Part shown: positions 1 through 53,889 of the stretch, one piece after another | Layout: each line of letters starts with the position of its first letter | Numbering within the stretch: position 1 is the stretch's first letter | Source: Phylloscopus collybita | Lineage: Eukaryota; Chordata; Aves; Passeriformes; Phylloscopidae | NCBI GenBank assembly: GCA_027886175.1 | Contig: JAJNNQ010000154.1 | Span: 234,501 to 298,500 of the forward strand | Length of the DNA stretch: 64,000 nt | Direction of reading: 5' to 3' | Translations under genes and position numbers: made by a program | Notes under the pieces: generated by a model | Databases searched by the model: none | What the model saw: the letters and a program-made list of their open reading frames with translations, nothing else | Told to the model about the DNA's origin: nothing

Positions 1-15546
<15,546 letters not shown>

Positions 15547-16560
15547 GGGGAGGGTGGGGGGCACGGGGAGGGGGGGGCAAAAGGAGCCGCGGGGGCCCCG
15601 GGCCTGGCACAGCCCCCGCCGCAGGGGCGGGCCGGGGGAGGGGGGGACGGGCCGTCTGAGGGGTTGGGGGGGCCACGAGCCGCTGTATAAATGTACAAAT
15701 GAAGGATTATTACTTTTCTATGTGAGCAGTATTATTACCTGTATATTCCCCCCCCCCACACCCCTCCACACATACCCCCCCCCCCCTCGGTTCTCCCAGG
15801 CCTCGGCGTCTTCATTGCCAGACCCGGCTTTGGTTTATTTTAAAATCTCTTTACATTGGGCCCCCCCCCCCTCACCTCCTCTTCTTTTTTCCCCTTCTCT
15901 TTTCTTTTCCTTTTCCCCTCCCTGCCCCTTCTCAGCCCCTCCCGCCCCCCCAGGATGGGGTGTGGGGTGAACACATCGGGGCTGGGGTCACTGCTCCAGG
16001 AGGGGGGGCACAGGTCAGGGGGGAAGGCAGAGCAGGGGGTCCCACATTCTGCCAAACCCCCTCCCCAAACCGCAGCAGCTCCCCTCCCCAGGGACCCCGT
16101 TTCCTTCCCCCGCTAAATTCTGTTGCTCCCCAGCTTCCCCCCCCTCCCCTTCTCCTCCTGCAGCTTTGGCCTCTGCAATCCCCCCCAGCCCCCCCATTTC
16201 CCCCCCAGCCCCCCCCCATTCTCCCTGCCCTCCCCTCTCCCATTTTTCCCCTCCCTTCTCAACTTCCCCCTCCCTCTCTCTGCCTCCCTTTCCCCCCCCT
16301 CCCATTCTCTGCCCGACTGTTACAGGGGCCAGGATGAAGCCCCCCAGCCCCACCGGGGGTCCCCAGCCCCTCAGCCCCCACCCCCCCCCAGCTCCATCCT
16401 CTCACCCTCCCCTCACCCGCTCTCCGACATGCACATTTTTTTTAACAGGAAAAAAAAAAAGAAAAGAAAAAAGAAAAAAAATCACAAAAAAAAAAAAAAT
16501 CTGGAAATGACCTAGCTTTTATAGTAGAAATAAATAAACGCATGGGGGGGGGGGGGGGGG
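15547..16560 (+). other. LRP1: LRP1 3' UTR
   Basis: Begins after the stop. An AT-richer stretch (about 15684-15755, containing TATAAATGTACAAATGAAGG) looks like the conserved part of the vertebrate LRP1 3' UTR. The middle is C-rich and the end carries A-rich runs, then overlapping AATAAA signals. Confidence 0.8.
16529..16538 (+). terminator. LRP1: LRP1 poly(A) signals (overlapping AATAAA)
   Basis: AATAAA at 16529-16534 and again at 16533-16538, followed within a few bases by a long G run that could act as a G-rich downstream element. A second AATAAA at 16665-16670 could be a distal site. Confidence 0.75.
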
Positions 16561-16580
16561 GGGGGAGGCGGGGGGGGGAG
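16544..16580 (+). repeat. Poly-G run
   Basis: G runs of more than 20 and 9 bases separated by AGGC, directly downstream of the LRP1 poly(A) signals. Length is likely to be unreliable in the assembly. Confidence 0.85.
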
Positions 16581-17019
16581 ACCCCATCCTTTTATTGGGG
16601 GGAAATGTTTTAATAATTTTTGCTGGATTACTTTACACAACTAAACAAAACAGATATTGTTATAAATAAAATTTTTAAAAACTGAAGCGTAGGCTGTTGG
16701 TTGTGGGGGGCAGGGGAGAGGGTTGGGAATGTTGGGGGGGCAGTTTTTTGGGGGGAGCCTGGACACCGGGGGGGGGGGGGTCATGGCCTTGATTGCCCTC
16801 AAAGCCCAGAGGGTGCCAGGGGAGTGAGAAGGGGAGGTGTGGAGAGGAGGGGGCTCGGGGGGCTCGTTTGGAGGGGGGGTCACGGGCAGGGGGGGGTCAG
16901 AGGTGGCTGCTGTAAGGCAGGAGAATCCCACCAGGGATGGCACATGGGGGGGCACCGGTGGGCTGAGGGGGGGGCACAGGGATTTCCGAGTGCGAGCACC
17001 GAGTAGCGGCATCGACAGC

Positions 17020-17240
17020 CGGGAACGGGGAACCGGGAACGGGGAACGGGAACCGGGAACCGGGAACCGGGAACCGGGAACGGGAACCGGGAACGGGCGA
17101 ACGGGAACGGGGAACCGGGAACGGGGGAACGGGAACCGGGAACCGGGAACGGGAACCGGGAACGGGGAACGGGAACGGGGGAACCGGGAACGGGAACCGG
17201 GAACGGGGAACGGGAACCGGGAACCGGGAACCGGCACCGG
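17020..17240 (+). repeat. (GGGAAC/CGGGAAC)n minisatellite
   Basis: About 30 units of GGGAAC or GGGAACC in the LRP1-NXPH4 spacer. Not the vertebrate telomere hexamer. Confidence 0.93.
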
Positions 17241-17264
17241 CGGCGCGCGCAGTCCCAGGAGCCG

Positions 17265-17277
17265 CCACCAGGTGGCG
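17265..17277 (+). promoter_or_regulatory. CTCF-like site
   Basis: CCACCAGGTGGCG matches the CTCF core CCACCAGGGGGCG at 12 of 13 positions. It stands just after a minisatellite between the LRP1 3' end and the NXPH4 promoter, a plausible place for an insulator. Motif only. Confidence 0.4.
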
Positions 17278-17349
17278 ACACCACCATCGAGAACGGAGCG
17301 GGGGGTGGGGGGGGGGCAGCGCGCCCATTCCCGTGCCCCCCGCCCCGCA

Positions 17350-17660
17350 ACCTCCCCGTGTGACCCTCTCCATGTGCCCCCCCGTGTAGCCCCTCTGTGT
17401 AATCCCCCGTGCGACCCCTCCCGTGTAACACCCCGGTGTGACCCCCTCTATGTGCCCCCGGTCTAACCCGTCTGTGTGCCCCCCCCCGTGTAACCCCCCC
17501 GGTGTGACCCCCACGTGTGCCCCCCCCCGTGTAACCCCTCCGTGTGACCCCCCCCCCCCCCGTGTAACACCCCGGTGTGACCCCCTCTATGTGCCCCCAG
17601 TCTAACCCCTCCGTGTGCCCCCCCCGTGTGACCCCCTCTGTGTGACACCCCTTGTCACCC
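17350..17660 (+). repeat. CCCCGTGTGACC minisatellite
   Basis: Irregular units of 12 to 30 bp built from CCCCGTGTAACCCC, GTGTGACCCC and CTCTATGTGCCCC. Continues more weakly to about 17900. Confidence 0.88.
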
Positions 17661-17899
17661 CCACCGTGTGACTCCCCCACATCCATGCCCCCCCCCAGCC
17701 CTCCCGTGATCCCCCCAAACCCTCCTCTGCGTCCCCCCCCCCCTTGTATCCCTTCTCTTGTATCCTCCGTTGTCCCCTCATGTGTCCCCCGTGTGTCCCA
17801 CCCCTGCAAGCCCACCCTAAGTATCCCCCACGTCCCCTCCATCTTCCCTTTTCCTGTCCCCCCCCCCCGTGCCCCCCACTCCTTGTCCCCCCGTGTCTG

Positions 17900-18582
17900 G
17901 CACCACCGCGGGGCCGCCCCTCTCATCCTCCTGCCACAGCCACAGGGGTGACCAGGACAGCACGGGGTGGGGGGGCTCAGGTGGGACCCCCCCCCCCCCC
18001 ATTCCACCCAGGGCAGCGGCAGTGACAGGGGGCGGGCCTGGGCAGGACCCCCGACAGGGCTCTGGGCTGGGGGGCTCGGGCCGGCCTCTCTCGCGGCATC
18101 GAGCCCTCGGGGCGTCGAGCGACATCGCCACGTGGCTTGTGAGCGACCCCCAGGGCCATGGCAGGTCCTGGTGCCCCCCCAGCCCGTGGCTCAGCGGAGC
18201 GGGTCGCCCCCGAGCCCCCCCTCCCCATCACCATCGGCCCCGCCGCCAGCCCCCGGCCCCCCGCAGCCGCTGCCTTTGAGCCCCCCCCCGAACCCCGCGC
18301 CGGGTGCCGGCGGCCTCAGATCTATTTCAATACCGGCTCTTTGTTCACTTATCGGGCCTTAAATCTCCTCCCGAGGTTTTTCCTCCCTTTCCCCTCTCCC
18401 CCCCCCCTCGCTCCCCGCCCCGCACCAAACCCTTTTTATCTTTTTTTTCCTTCAATATTTTCTATTTTTCACCCTCTCTCCCATTCATCCCCATCCCCAC
18501 CTCCCCCCCCCTCTCGCCTGCTTCTGCTCCTCCCATCTCAGCCCGGCCGGTTGTTAAGGTGGGAGGTGGGGGGGGGGGGGGT
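17900..18582 (+). other. Intergenic, non-repetitive stretch upstream of NXPH4
   Basis: Mixed GC-rich sequence with no recognised exon. A low-repeat block at 18310-18385 (CAGATCTATTTCAATACCGG and a following TTGTTCACTTATCGGGCC) could be a conserved noncoding element. Confidence 0.4.
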
Positions 18583-18944
18583 CTCTTCCAGAGCCCCCCC
18601 AACCCCTCTCAGACCCCGGTGGGCGTTTTCTCCCCGGTGAGACCCTTCGGGGACACCGGGACCCGCTCGGCGAGTTCTCTTGGCCATGTGAGGGAGGTCC
18701 TGAGGGGTCTGGGTGCCCCCCAAGCAGCCCCCCCAGGCTCCAGCCACCCCAACCCTCGGCAGGGTGAATGTGACACCGGGTGGGAGCAGCGCTGGGGGAC
18801 CCCGGTGGGAGGGGAGAGGGGTCCGGAGGCTCCTGCAGTGCGGGAAGTGGGGAGCCCGGGGCAGAACCGGGGGGCCCTGGGGTGGGTCTCACACCCACCG
18901 GGGCAGCAGCAAGGGACGGGGTGGGGGGGGTTGGAGGGGTTCTC
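18583..18944 (+). repeat. Segmental duplication, copy 1 (with 22567-22929)
   Basis: About 362 bp nearly identical to 22567-22929 in direct orientation; only a handful of differences were seen by eye (for example GACCCGCTC versus GACCCACTC). Sharp ends: shared text starts CTCTTCCAGAGCCC and stops after GGGGTTCTC. Confidence 0.93.
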
Positions 18945-19530
18945 CCTGAATTGGGGAGGCTCCTCTGAACCCCGGGCAGAAGGAGCCAAGCGCCCACATG
19001 CCCAGGGCCCCCACCTGGGGCTGGCCTGGGGCTGGGTTGGGACCACCCCGCGCTGATGCCAGCACCTCTGGGCGCCCCGCTCCTCGTGGCTCTGCTCTCT
19101 CCCTTCTCCTCCCCGGCTCCGTCTTCCTCATTCCTCGCCCTCTCCCTTCCCTTCTCCCGTTTCCCCGTTACCTTTTATCATCGCTCCGTCTCCGTTTCCC
19201 CGTTACCTTTTATCATCGCTCCGTCTCCGCATGTCCGCGCGGTTCTGCAGTGCCCTCCCCGCCTGCCCCCCCGAGTGCCCCCCAAGCCCCCCCGAGTGCC
19301 CCCAAACCCCCCGAGTGCCCCCAAACGCCCCCAGCCCCTCCGATTCCAAGTCCCCGCCGGCAGCTTCCCGGGATAACCCCAGGAATAACAGCAATTACGG
19401 GGATAATGATAAATCGATGGGGTGTGGAGAGGGCTGGGGCGGGGGTGGGAGGGTGAAAACCCCTCGGGGGTGGGGGTGAGACCCCCCCCCCCGCCCCGGG
19501 AGAGGGGCCCGGCACGGCGCGGGGGGATGA
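18945..19530 (+). other. Intergenic spacer upstream of NXPH4
   Basis: No recognised exon. Contains a 33-bp direct repeat near 19157-19220 (GTTTCCCCGTTACCTTTTAT, twice) and a small CCCCGAGTGCCC repeat near 19270-19330. Confidence 0.5.
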
Positions 19531-19590
19531 GCACACGCGTGTCCGTGTTGCACACGCGTGTCCGTGTTGCACACACGTGTCCGTGCAGGT
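19531..19590 (+). repeat. 20-bp repeat, 3 copies
   Basis: CACACGCGTGTCCGTGTTG repeated three times, the last diverged (ACACACGTGTCCGTGCAGG). Confidence 0.85.
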
Positions 19591-20329
19591 GACGCGGGTG
19601 GCGCGTCCAGCCCGACGCGGGTGGGGGGGGGGGGGGGGGAGTGCAGGACAAGCGGAGCCCCCCGGGTGGGGCAGGGTCGGGGCTGTGCCCCGGGAAGGCT
19701 CCGGAGGGTGCCCCCCTCCCTCCCCATCCCTTCCTGATGAAGTTTTTTTTTGGGGGGGGGGCAAGCAGGGGGTGGGGGGGGGGGGGGGACACCCCCTGCC
19801 CTCCCCGGGAAGGACAGACAGCGCTGCCGCTCTCCCCCCGCTGCCTCCCCCGGCGTGTGGGGGTCTCCGAGAGATGGGACGGGGAGGCTGCAGGAGCGGG
19901 AGCATCCCGAGGGGCCGGGGGGAAGCGGGAGACAAGTCCCGGAGCATTTAGGGGAGCGGGAGGGGGGAGCACCCCGGGGTGCGGGAGGATCGAGGGGCCA
20001 GGAGCGGCTCCGGGGAGCGCGGGGTCTGCGGGAGAGAGGGGCAGGACCGGGATGTCCCGGGCTGCGGGGGTCTCCGGGAATGGGGGGCAGCGGGGACAGC
20101 ACCGGGGGCACCCTGGCTGCTGGGGAAGAGGTGGGGGGGGCACCAGGGGCACCCCGAGGTGATGGAGAAGAAATGGGGCGGGGGGCACAGCTGGGGATAC
20201 CCCGGGGGGGCGAGAGAAGCCGTGGGGGGGGCAGGACCACGGACCCTCCGCCTTGATGGAGAAGCGGGGGGCGGCACAATCGGAGACCCCCCCGGCGGCG
20301 GGGGGGGGCGGGGGTAGCACCGGGGGTCA

Positions 20330-20568
20330 CCCCGAGATGCGATGGGGGAGAGGCTCGGAGGCACCCCGAGGTGTGGAGCTCTCCCCGCTCCGAGACGCGG
20401 AGCCCCCGGTGCTCACGGGGTCGGTGCGGGGTCCTGGCGCTCCCGGAGCCGCCCCCAACACCCCCCCCCTACCCCCCCCGGTGCCCCCCCCTCCCCGCCG
20501 GTCGGGATTGGCGGGGCCGCCGAGGCGCCGCCCGGCCCCGCAAGTCTCCAACTTTCTTCCCGCCGCCC

Positions 20569-20600
<32 letters not shown>

Positions 20601-20615
20601 TCCCGGAGCCCCGCG
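20330..20615 (+). promoter_or_regulatory. NXPH4: NXPH4 CpG-rich promoter and 5' UTR region
   Basis: Dense CpG sequence with a (CCG)n run of about 11 units at 20570-20600, directly before the NXPH4 start codon. No TATA box was evident, so this is a CpG-island type of promoter. The transcription start was not resolved. Confidence 0.55.
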
Positions 20616-36495
<15,880 letters not shown>

Positions 36496-36879
36496 CGGCG
36501 GCGGAGTTGGGGGGGTGGGTGGGTGGGTGGGGGATGCAGGGGGGGGTTGTGGTGTCCCCGTTGTCACTCGGGGTTCTCTGTCACCCCCATGCCGGGCTCC
36601 TCTTCATCGCTGGAGCGTCTCTGTGCTGGGTGGTGGGACAGCTGGGGGTCCCGGATGCCACCCCCAATGATGTCCCATCACTGGGATGCAGTCGGGTTCT
36701 CCCCCCCCCCCCGAAGTGACGTCCCACCCCTGCAGCACGGTGGGGTACAGGCAGTTCTGGGGGTCCCACCCACCCACTGAGACCCCCCCCCCCATCGCTG
36801 AGTACCCCATACTGGGGTAGAGCTGGGTGCTGGGGGTCCCAGTTCCCCCCCCTCCCCCCAGTGACACCCCGTCACTACA

Positions 36880-37110
36880 TCACTGAGTACCCCTGTTCCT
36901 GGGGGTCCCCTCCACCCACCGAGACCCCACCCCTGGGGTACCCCTGTTCCTGGGGGTCCCCTCCACCCACCGAGACCCCACCCCTGGGGTACCCCTGTTC
37001 CTGGGGGTCCCCTCCACCCACTGAGACCCCACCCCTGGGGTACCCCTGTTCCTGGGGGTCTCTTCCACCCACTGACACCCCACCCCTGGGGTACCCCTGT
37101 TCCTGGGGGG
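36880..37110 (+). repeat. about 57-bp minisatellite, 4 copies
   Basis: Unit GGGGTACCCCTGTTCCTGGG plus GGTCCCCTCCACCCACCGAG and ACCCCACCCCT, downstream of the NXPH4 stop. Confidence 0.93.
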
Positions 37111-37814
37111 TCCCAGCCCCCCCACCCTCTGACCCCCCATCACCGCAGCACTGCCTGTGCTGGGAATCCTGGACCCCCACCCGTTTTTGAGACCCCCACC
37201 TCCCCCCCCCATCACCCACTGAAAACTCCATCCCACCACATTGGGTACAACTGGTGCTGGGGGTCCCGGACCCCCCCCCCACCCCTCACCCACTGAGACC
37301 CCCCCCCCACTGCAGCTGGGGGGGGGGGGTGCAGGCATGGAGCCCCCTCCCCTCCCCCAGCTGGGGGTTGGGGTCGCTGGCAGTGTGGGGGTGCACTGGG
37401 GTGCGATGTCACCCCCGGGGTGTCACAGGCGACATGGGGGGGGCGGGGGGGGCAGGTCAGGGTGCTGGAGGTGGGCAGGGGTGGGGCTCAGTCCTCACCC
37501 CCATACTCCGGGGGGGGGGTTTGGTCTCTCTGCAGCCTCCCAGCCGTGACACACGCGTGTGCAAGGGCCCCACCCGGGTATTCTGGAGCCCTCCCCCACC
37601 CCTGGCCACGCTCCGGTGCCCCACGGACCCCCCCCCCCCACCTTCATGGGTGTCCCCCCCCCAGGTGTGCAGCCCCTCCACCCGAGTAAAGAAGTGCCAG
37701 GTGGTGGTTGTGGGGAGGGGGTTCCCGGGGGGCTGCCCCCTCCTCTCGGGGAGGGGCTTCTTCATCTTTTTTTTTTTTTTTTTTTTTTAAAGAAAATTAA
37801 AATGGCGAAAAAAA

Positions 37815-37995
37815 AAAAAAAGTGGAAAATAAAGAAAAACCTGGGTGAAAAAAAAATATAATAAAAATCAAAAGGAGTGTATTGATCCCGCCCTGATCGG
37901 GGATGGGGGGAGAGCGAGGAGGTGGGACCCCCCCCGCCGGGGGGGTGCAGGAAGGAGGGAGCTGCCGGAATTAGGGGTGGGGGGGGATGCAGGGA
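37815..37995 (+). repeat. Duplicated block, copy 1 (with 44105-44265)
   Basis: ATAAAGAAAAACCTGGGTG, ATCAAAAGGAGTGTATTGAT, GGGGATGGGGGGAGAGCGAG and GCAGGAAGGAGGGAGCTGCC all recur in order at 44.1 kb with few changes. This copy carries the candidate NXPH4 poly(A) signal. Confidence 0.85.
37828..37833 (+). terminator. NXPH4: Candidate NXPH4 poly(A) signal
   Basis: AATAAA 1.33 kb after the NXPH4 stop, inside a short A-rich segment. The same hexamer is present in the duplicate at 44.1 kb, so its function here is uncertain. Confidence 0.4.
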
Positions 37996-38690
37996 TGGGG
38001 GACCCCCAAAATTTGGGATGGGGGGGATACAGGGATGGGGCACCCCAGAATTAGGGATGGGGATTCAAGGTTAGGGGACCCTAGAATTAGGGATGGAGGG
38101 TGCCAGAATGGGGTACCCCAGAATTAGGGATCGGGGGGGGGTTGCAGGGTTAAGGGACCCCAGAATTTAGGATGGGGGGGGGGGGTGCAGGGATGGGGGA
38201 CCCCAGAATTTAGGATGGGGGGGTTGCAGGGTTAGGGGACCCCAGAATTACAGATGGGGAGTGCAGGGATGGGGCACCCCAGGATCAGGGATGGGGATGC
38301 AGGGTTAGGAGACCCCAGAATTTGGGATGGGGGGGAGCAGGGATGGGGACCCCAAAATTTGGGATGGGGGGGTTGCAGGGTTACAGGACCCCAGAATTTG
38401 GGATGGGGGACCCCAGAATTTGGGATGGGGGGGTTGCAGGGTTACAGGACCCCAGAATTTGGGATGGGGGACCCCAGAATTTGGGATGGGGGGGGGTTGC
38501 AGGGTTACAGGACCCCAGAATTTGGGATGGGGGGGGTTGCAGGGTTACAGGACCCCAGAATTTGGGATGGGGGGCGTTGCAGGGTTACGGGACCCCAGAA
38601 TTTGGGATGGGGGGGGTTGCAGGGTTACGGGACCCCAGAATTTGGGATGGGGGGGGTTGCAGGGTTACGGGACCCCAGGATCAGGGCCGG
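37980..38690 (+). repeat. about 45-bp minisatellite, about 15 copies
   Basis: Unit GACCCCAGAATTTGGGATGG plus GGGGGGTTGCAGGGTTACAG, between NXPH4 and the SHMT2 promoter. Ends at the SHMT2 CpG-rich region. Confidence 0.93.
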
Positions 38691-38699
38691 GGGGTGCAC

Positions 38700-38893
38700 A
38701 GCCCGGGCTGACCCCGCTCGGGGGAGGGAGGGGTCGGACCTCCAGTTTCCCGTCGGCCCCGCGCGCTCCGCTGGCTCCGCCCTCCCGGTGGCGCGCGCGC
38801 GTGGGGGCGGGGCCAGGCGGGGGGGGGGGGCCGGGACCGGGACCGGGATCGGGACCGGGACCCGGCCGGGACCCACGTGCAGCGCGGACCGAG
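38700..38893 (+). promoter_or_regulatory. SHMT2: SHMT2 promoter with GC box and CACGTG E-box
   Basis: CpG-rich sequence with a GC box (GGGGGCGGGGCC, about 38802-38813) and a palindromic E-box CACGTG at 38874-38879, 14 bp before the start codon. In mammals SHMT2 is a MYC target and responds to hypoxia, and CACGTG fits both factors. No TATA box. Transcription start not resolved. Confidence 0.55.
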
Positions 38894-51333
<12,440 letters not shown>

Positions 51334-51600
51334 GGGGACAGGGGGGCACCTGAGGGGGTGTGGGGGGACAGGGAAAGGCTGAGCCCCACCCTCTCTGCCT
51401 TTCCCTTCTCCCCACCCCACCCCGGTGTCACCCTTGGGTGCTGCGTCCCCGGGGTGCTCTCAGTGTTAGGGGTACAGAGAGCCCCCCCCCCGCCCCAAGA
51501 CCCCAGACCCTGCTCGGGGTTGAGGGGTGGGGGGGGCACCCGCTTGTTCCAGCCTCATCTTGCACTTTTCTATGGGGAGGGGGTTGCTAATAAACGTGGG
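51334..51600 (+). other. SHMT2: SHMT2 3' UTR, first poly(A) signal
   Basis: Short UTR ending at AATAAA 51589-51594 in GCTAATAAACGTGGG, about 256 nt after the stop. Confidence 0.75.
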
Positions 51601-52370
51601 GGCAGAGCCTGGAGAGGTGTGTGTGTGTGAGGGGGGGGGCAGAGGGATATTGGGGAGGGGGTCCCTGCAGCCCCTCAGTGTCCCCATCTCCAAGGGCAGG
51701 GGGTGGTGATGCTGAGCCCTGGAACACCTGGGGTGCAGTGAGGGGAGGGGGGGGATCCTTTCCCACCCTCTTCCTGCCCAGAACCAGATGGGACCCCCAC
51801 CCCCAGTAATAAACGTGGGCCTGGAGGTGTGTCTGGGGGGGCAGAGGGATGTTGGGGAGGGGTCCCTGCAGCCCCTCAGCGCCCTGCCAGGACCTGTCGT
51901 GCCTCAGTGTCCCCATCCTGGTGCTTCCTCCATTGAGCTCCGAGGGCAGGGGTGATGATGCTGAGCCCTGGAACACGGTGGGGGGGATCCTTTCCCACCC
52001 TCTTCCTGCCCAGATCCACATGGGACCCCCACCCCCAGTAATAAACGTGGGGGCAGAGCCTGGAGGTGTGTGGGGGGGGGCAGAGGGACATTGAGGAGGG
52101 GTCCCTGCAGCCCCTCAGCGCCCTGCCAGGACCTATCCCCATCCTGGTGCTTCCCCCATTGAACTCCAAGGGCAGGGGTGGTGATGCTGAGCCCTGGAAC
52201 ACATGGGGTGCAGTGGCCGGGGGGGGGCAGAGGGACGTTGGGGAGGGGTCCCTGCAGCCCCTCAGCACCCTGCCAGGACCTGTCCCCACATCCTGGTGCT
52301 TCCCCCATTGAGCTCCGAGGGCAGGGGTGATGATGCTGAGCCCTGGAACACGGGGGGGGTGCAGTGAAGG
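51585..52370 (+). repeat. SHMT2: about 220-bp tandem repeat carrying SHMT2 poly(A) region
   Basis: Three to four units with GTAATAAACGTGGG, GCAGAGCCTGGAGGTGTGT, AGGGGTCCCTGCAGCCCCTC and GCTGAGCCCTGGAACAC. AATAAA lies at 51589, 51808 and 52040; the fourth unit (from about 52215) lacks it. Confidence 0.9.
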
Positions 52371-52719
52371 GTGGGGGGGGATCATTTCCCACCCTTTTCC
52401 TGCCCAGATGGGACCCCCTCCCCACTTCCCGGCCGGACCCTGGCCCGTGTCACGTATCCCAGAGGGTGCAGGCACATCCAGGACACGCGTGGCTGTCACC
52501 CCTCCACCCCTGCCCAGCCCTTCTCCCTCCCCAGGGGGACCCTGGAGCGTGGGAGAGCGGAAATGCAGCACCCGAGGGCTTTGTGCTGCTTCCAGAGAGA
52601 TGTGAGCCCCCCCCCCGGTCCTGCCCCAGCCCTCCCCAGGGTGGGGGGTGAGGGGTGAGAACATCTCCTGCCTTGATGGCTCTGGGAAACCCAGAAGAAT
52701 CCCACTTTGCTGCCCACCC

Positions 52720-52770
52720 CCGTCATTTATTGCTGTGCCATCAGTTTAATGCAGGGATGTGGTTTATTGG
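52720..52770 (-). terminator. NDUFA4L2: NDUFA4L2 poly(A) signals on minus strand
   Basis: Two TTTATT words on plus (52763-52768 and 52726-52731) are AATAAA on minus, about 1.07-1.1 kb beyond the NDUFA4L2 stop. They are the first minus-strand hexamers seen after the stop. Confidence 0.6.
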
Positions 52771-53832
52771 GGGGGGGTGGGGGGGGTGGGACACCACCAC
52801 GCAGTTTGGGGGTGCTGGGGGAGCAGTGGGGACCCGTGTGGGGTGGAGCTGGGGGGCTATGAGGGAGTTTTGGGGCTGGGGCAAGGCTGTGAGGGGGTTT
52901 TGGGGCTGGGGAGGGGGGTTGTGAGGGGGTTTTGGGGCTGGGGGGGAGCTGTGAGAGGGTCTTGGGGCTGGGGGGGAGCTGTAAGGGGGTTTTGGGGCTG
53001 GGGAGGGGGTTTTGGGGCTGGGGGAGGGGGGCTGTGAGGGGGTTTTGGGGCTGGGGAGGGGGGTTGTGAGGGGGTTTTGGGGCTGGGGGGGAGCTGTGAG
53101 GGGGTTTTGGGGCTGGGGGGGAGGCTGTGAGGGGGCTTTTGGGGCTGGGGGAGCTCTGAGGGGCTTTTGGGGCTGGGGGAGGGGGCTGTGAGGGGGTTTT
53201 GGGGCTGGGGGGAGGCTGTAAGGGGGTTTTGGGGCTGGGGGATGGGCTGTGAGGGGGTCTTTGGGGCTGGGGGGAGGCTGTGAGGGGGTTTTGGGGCTGG
53301 GGGGGAGCTGTGAGGGGGTTTTGGGGCTGGGGGATGGGCTGTGAGGGGGTTTTGGGGCTGGGGGGGAGCTGTGAGGGGGTTTTGGGGCTGGGGGATGGGC
53401 TGTGAGGGGGTTTTGGGGCTGGGGGAGGGGGCTGTGAGGGGGTTTTGGGGCTGGGGGGGAGCTGTGAGGGGGTTTTGGGGCTGGGGGAGGGGGCTGTGAG
53501 GGGGTTTTGGGGCTGGGGGAGGGGGGCTGTGAGGGGGTTTTGGGGCTGGGGAGGGGGCTGTGAGGGGGTTTTGGGGCTGGGGAGGGGGGTTGTGAGGGGA
53601 TTTTGGGGCTTGGGAGGGGCTGTGAGGGGGTTTTGGGGCTGGGGGAGGGGGCTGTGAGGGGGGTTTTGGGACTGGGGAGGGGGGCTGTGAGGGGGTTTTG
53701 GGACTGGGGGGGAGGCTGTGAGGGGGTTTTGGGGCTGGGGGAGGGGGCTGTGAGGGGGTTTTGGGGCTGGGGGAGGGGGCTGTGAGGGGGTCTTTGGCCT
53801 CCCCCTCCACCACGGCACATCCCAGAGGTGGC
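52770..53832 (-). other. NDUFA4L2: NDUFA4L2 3' UTR (probable)
   Basis: From the stop to the first minus-strand AATAAA. Most of it is the 31-bp minisatellite at 52855-53790, so the mRNA tail would be a long C-rich repeat. Confidence 0.55.
52855..53790 (+). repeat. about 31-bp minisatellite, about 30 copies
   Basis: Unit GGGGGCTGTGAGGGGGTTTT plus GGGGCTGGGGG. Minus-strand frames of 360-400 codons across it (PKTPSQPPP type) are artefacts. Strong G-quadruplex potential on plus. Confidence 0.96.
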
Positions 53833-53889
53833 TCAGAAGCTGGGACGTTCCTTCTTGAGGTTCTCGTAGTCAGTGGAAATCGCCAGAAA
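53833..53889 (-). CDS. NDUFA4L2: NDUFA4L2 exon 4 and stop
   Basis: [18 protein letters not shown] and TGA (complement of 53833-53835). Phase 0 entry after CTCCAG. Confidence 0.94.
   Translation of the reverse strand, partial: FLAISTDYENLKKERPSF

Larger units (their letters stand above)
36496..37850 (+). other. NXPH4: NXPH4 3' UTR (probable extent)
   Basis: No AATAAA was seen between the stop and 37.8 kb, so the first plausible signal is AATAAA at 37828-37833, after a T run at 37768-37788. A 57-bp minisatellite lies within. The extent is inferred. Confidence 0.45.

Noticed and set aside
17020..17240. GGGAAC array considered as interstitial telomere repeat
   Set aside because: The unit is GGGAAC or GGGAACC, not TTAGGG or CCCTAA.
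36496..38890. Possible additional gene between NXPH4 and SHMT2
   Set aside because: Only repeats and C/G-rich text; no exon with splice sites and recognisable protein was found.
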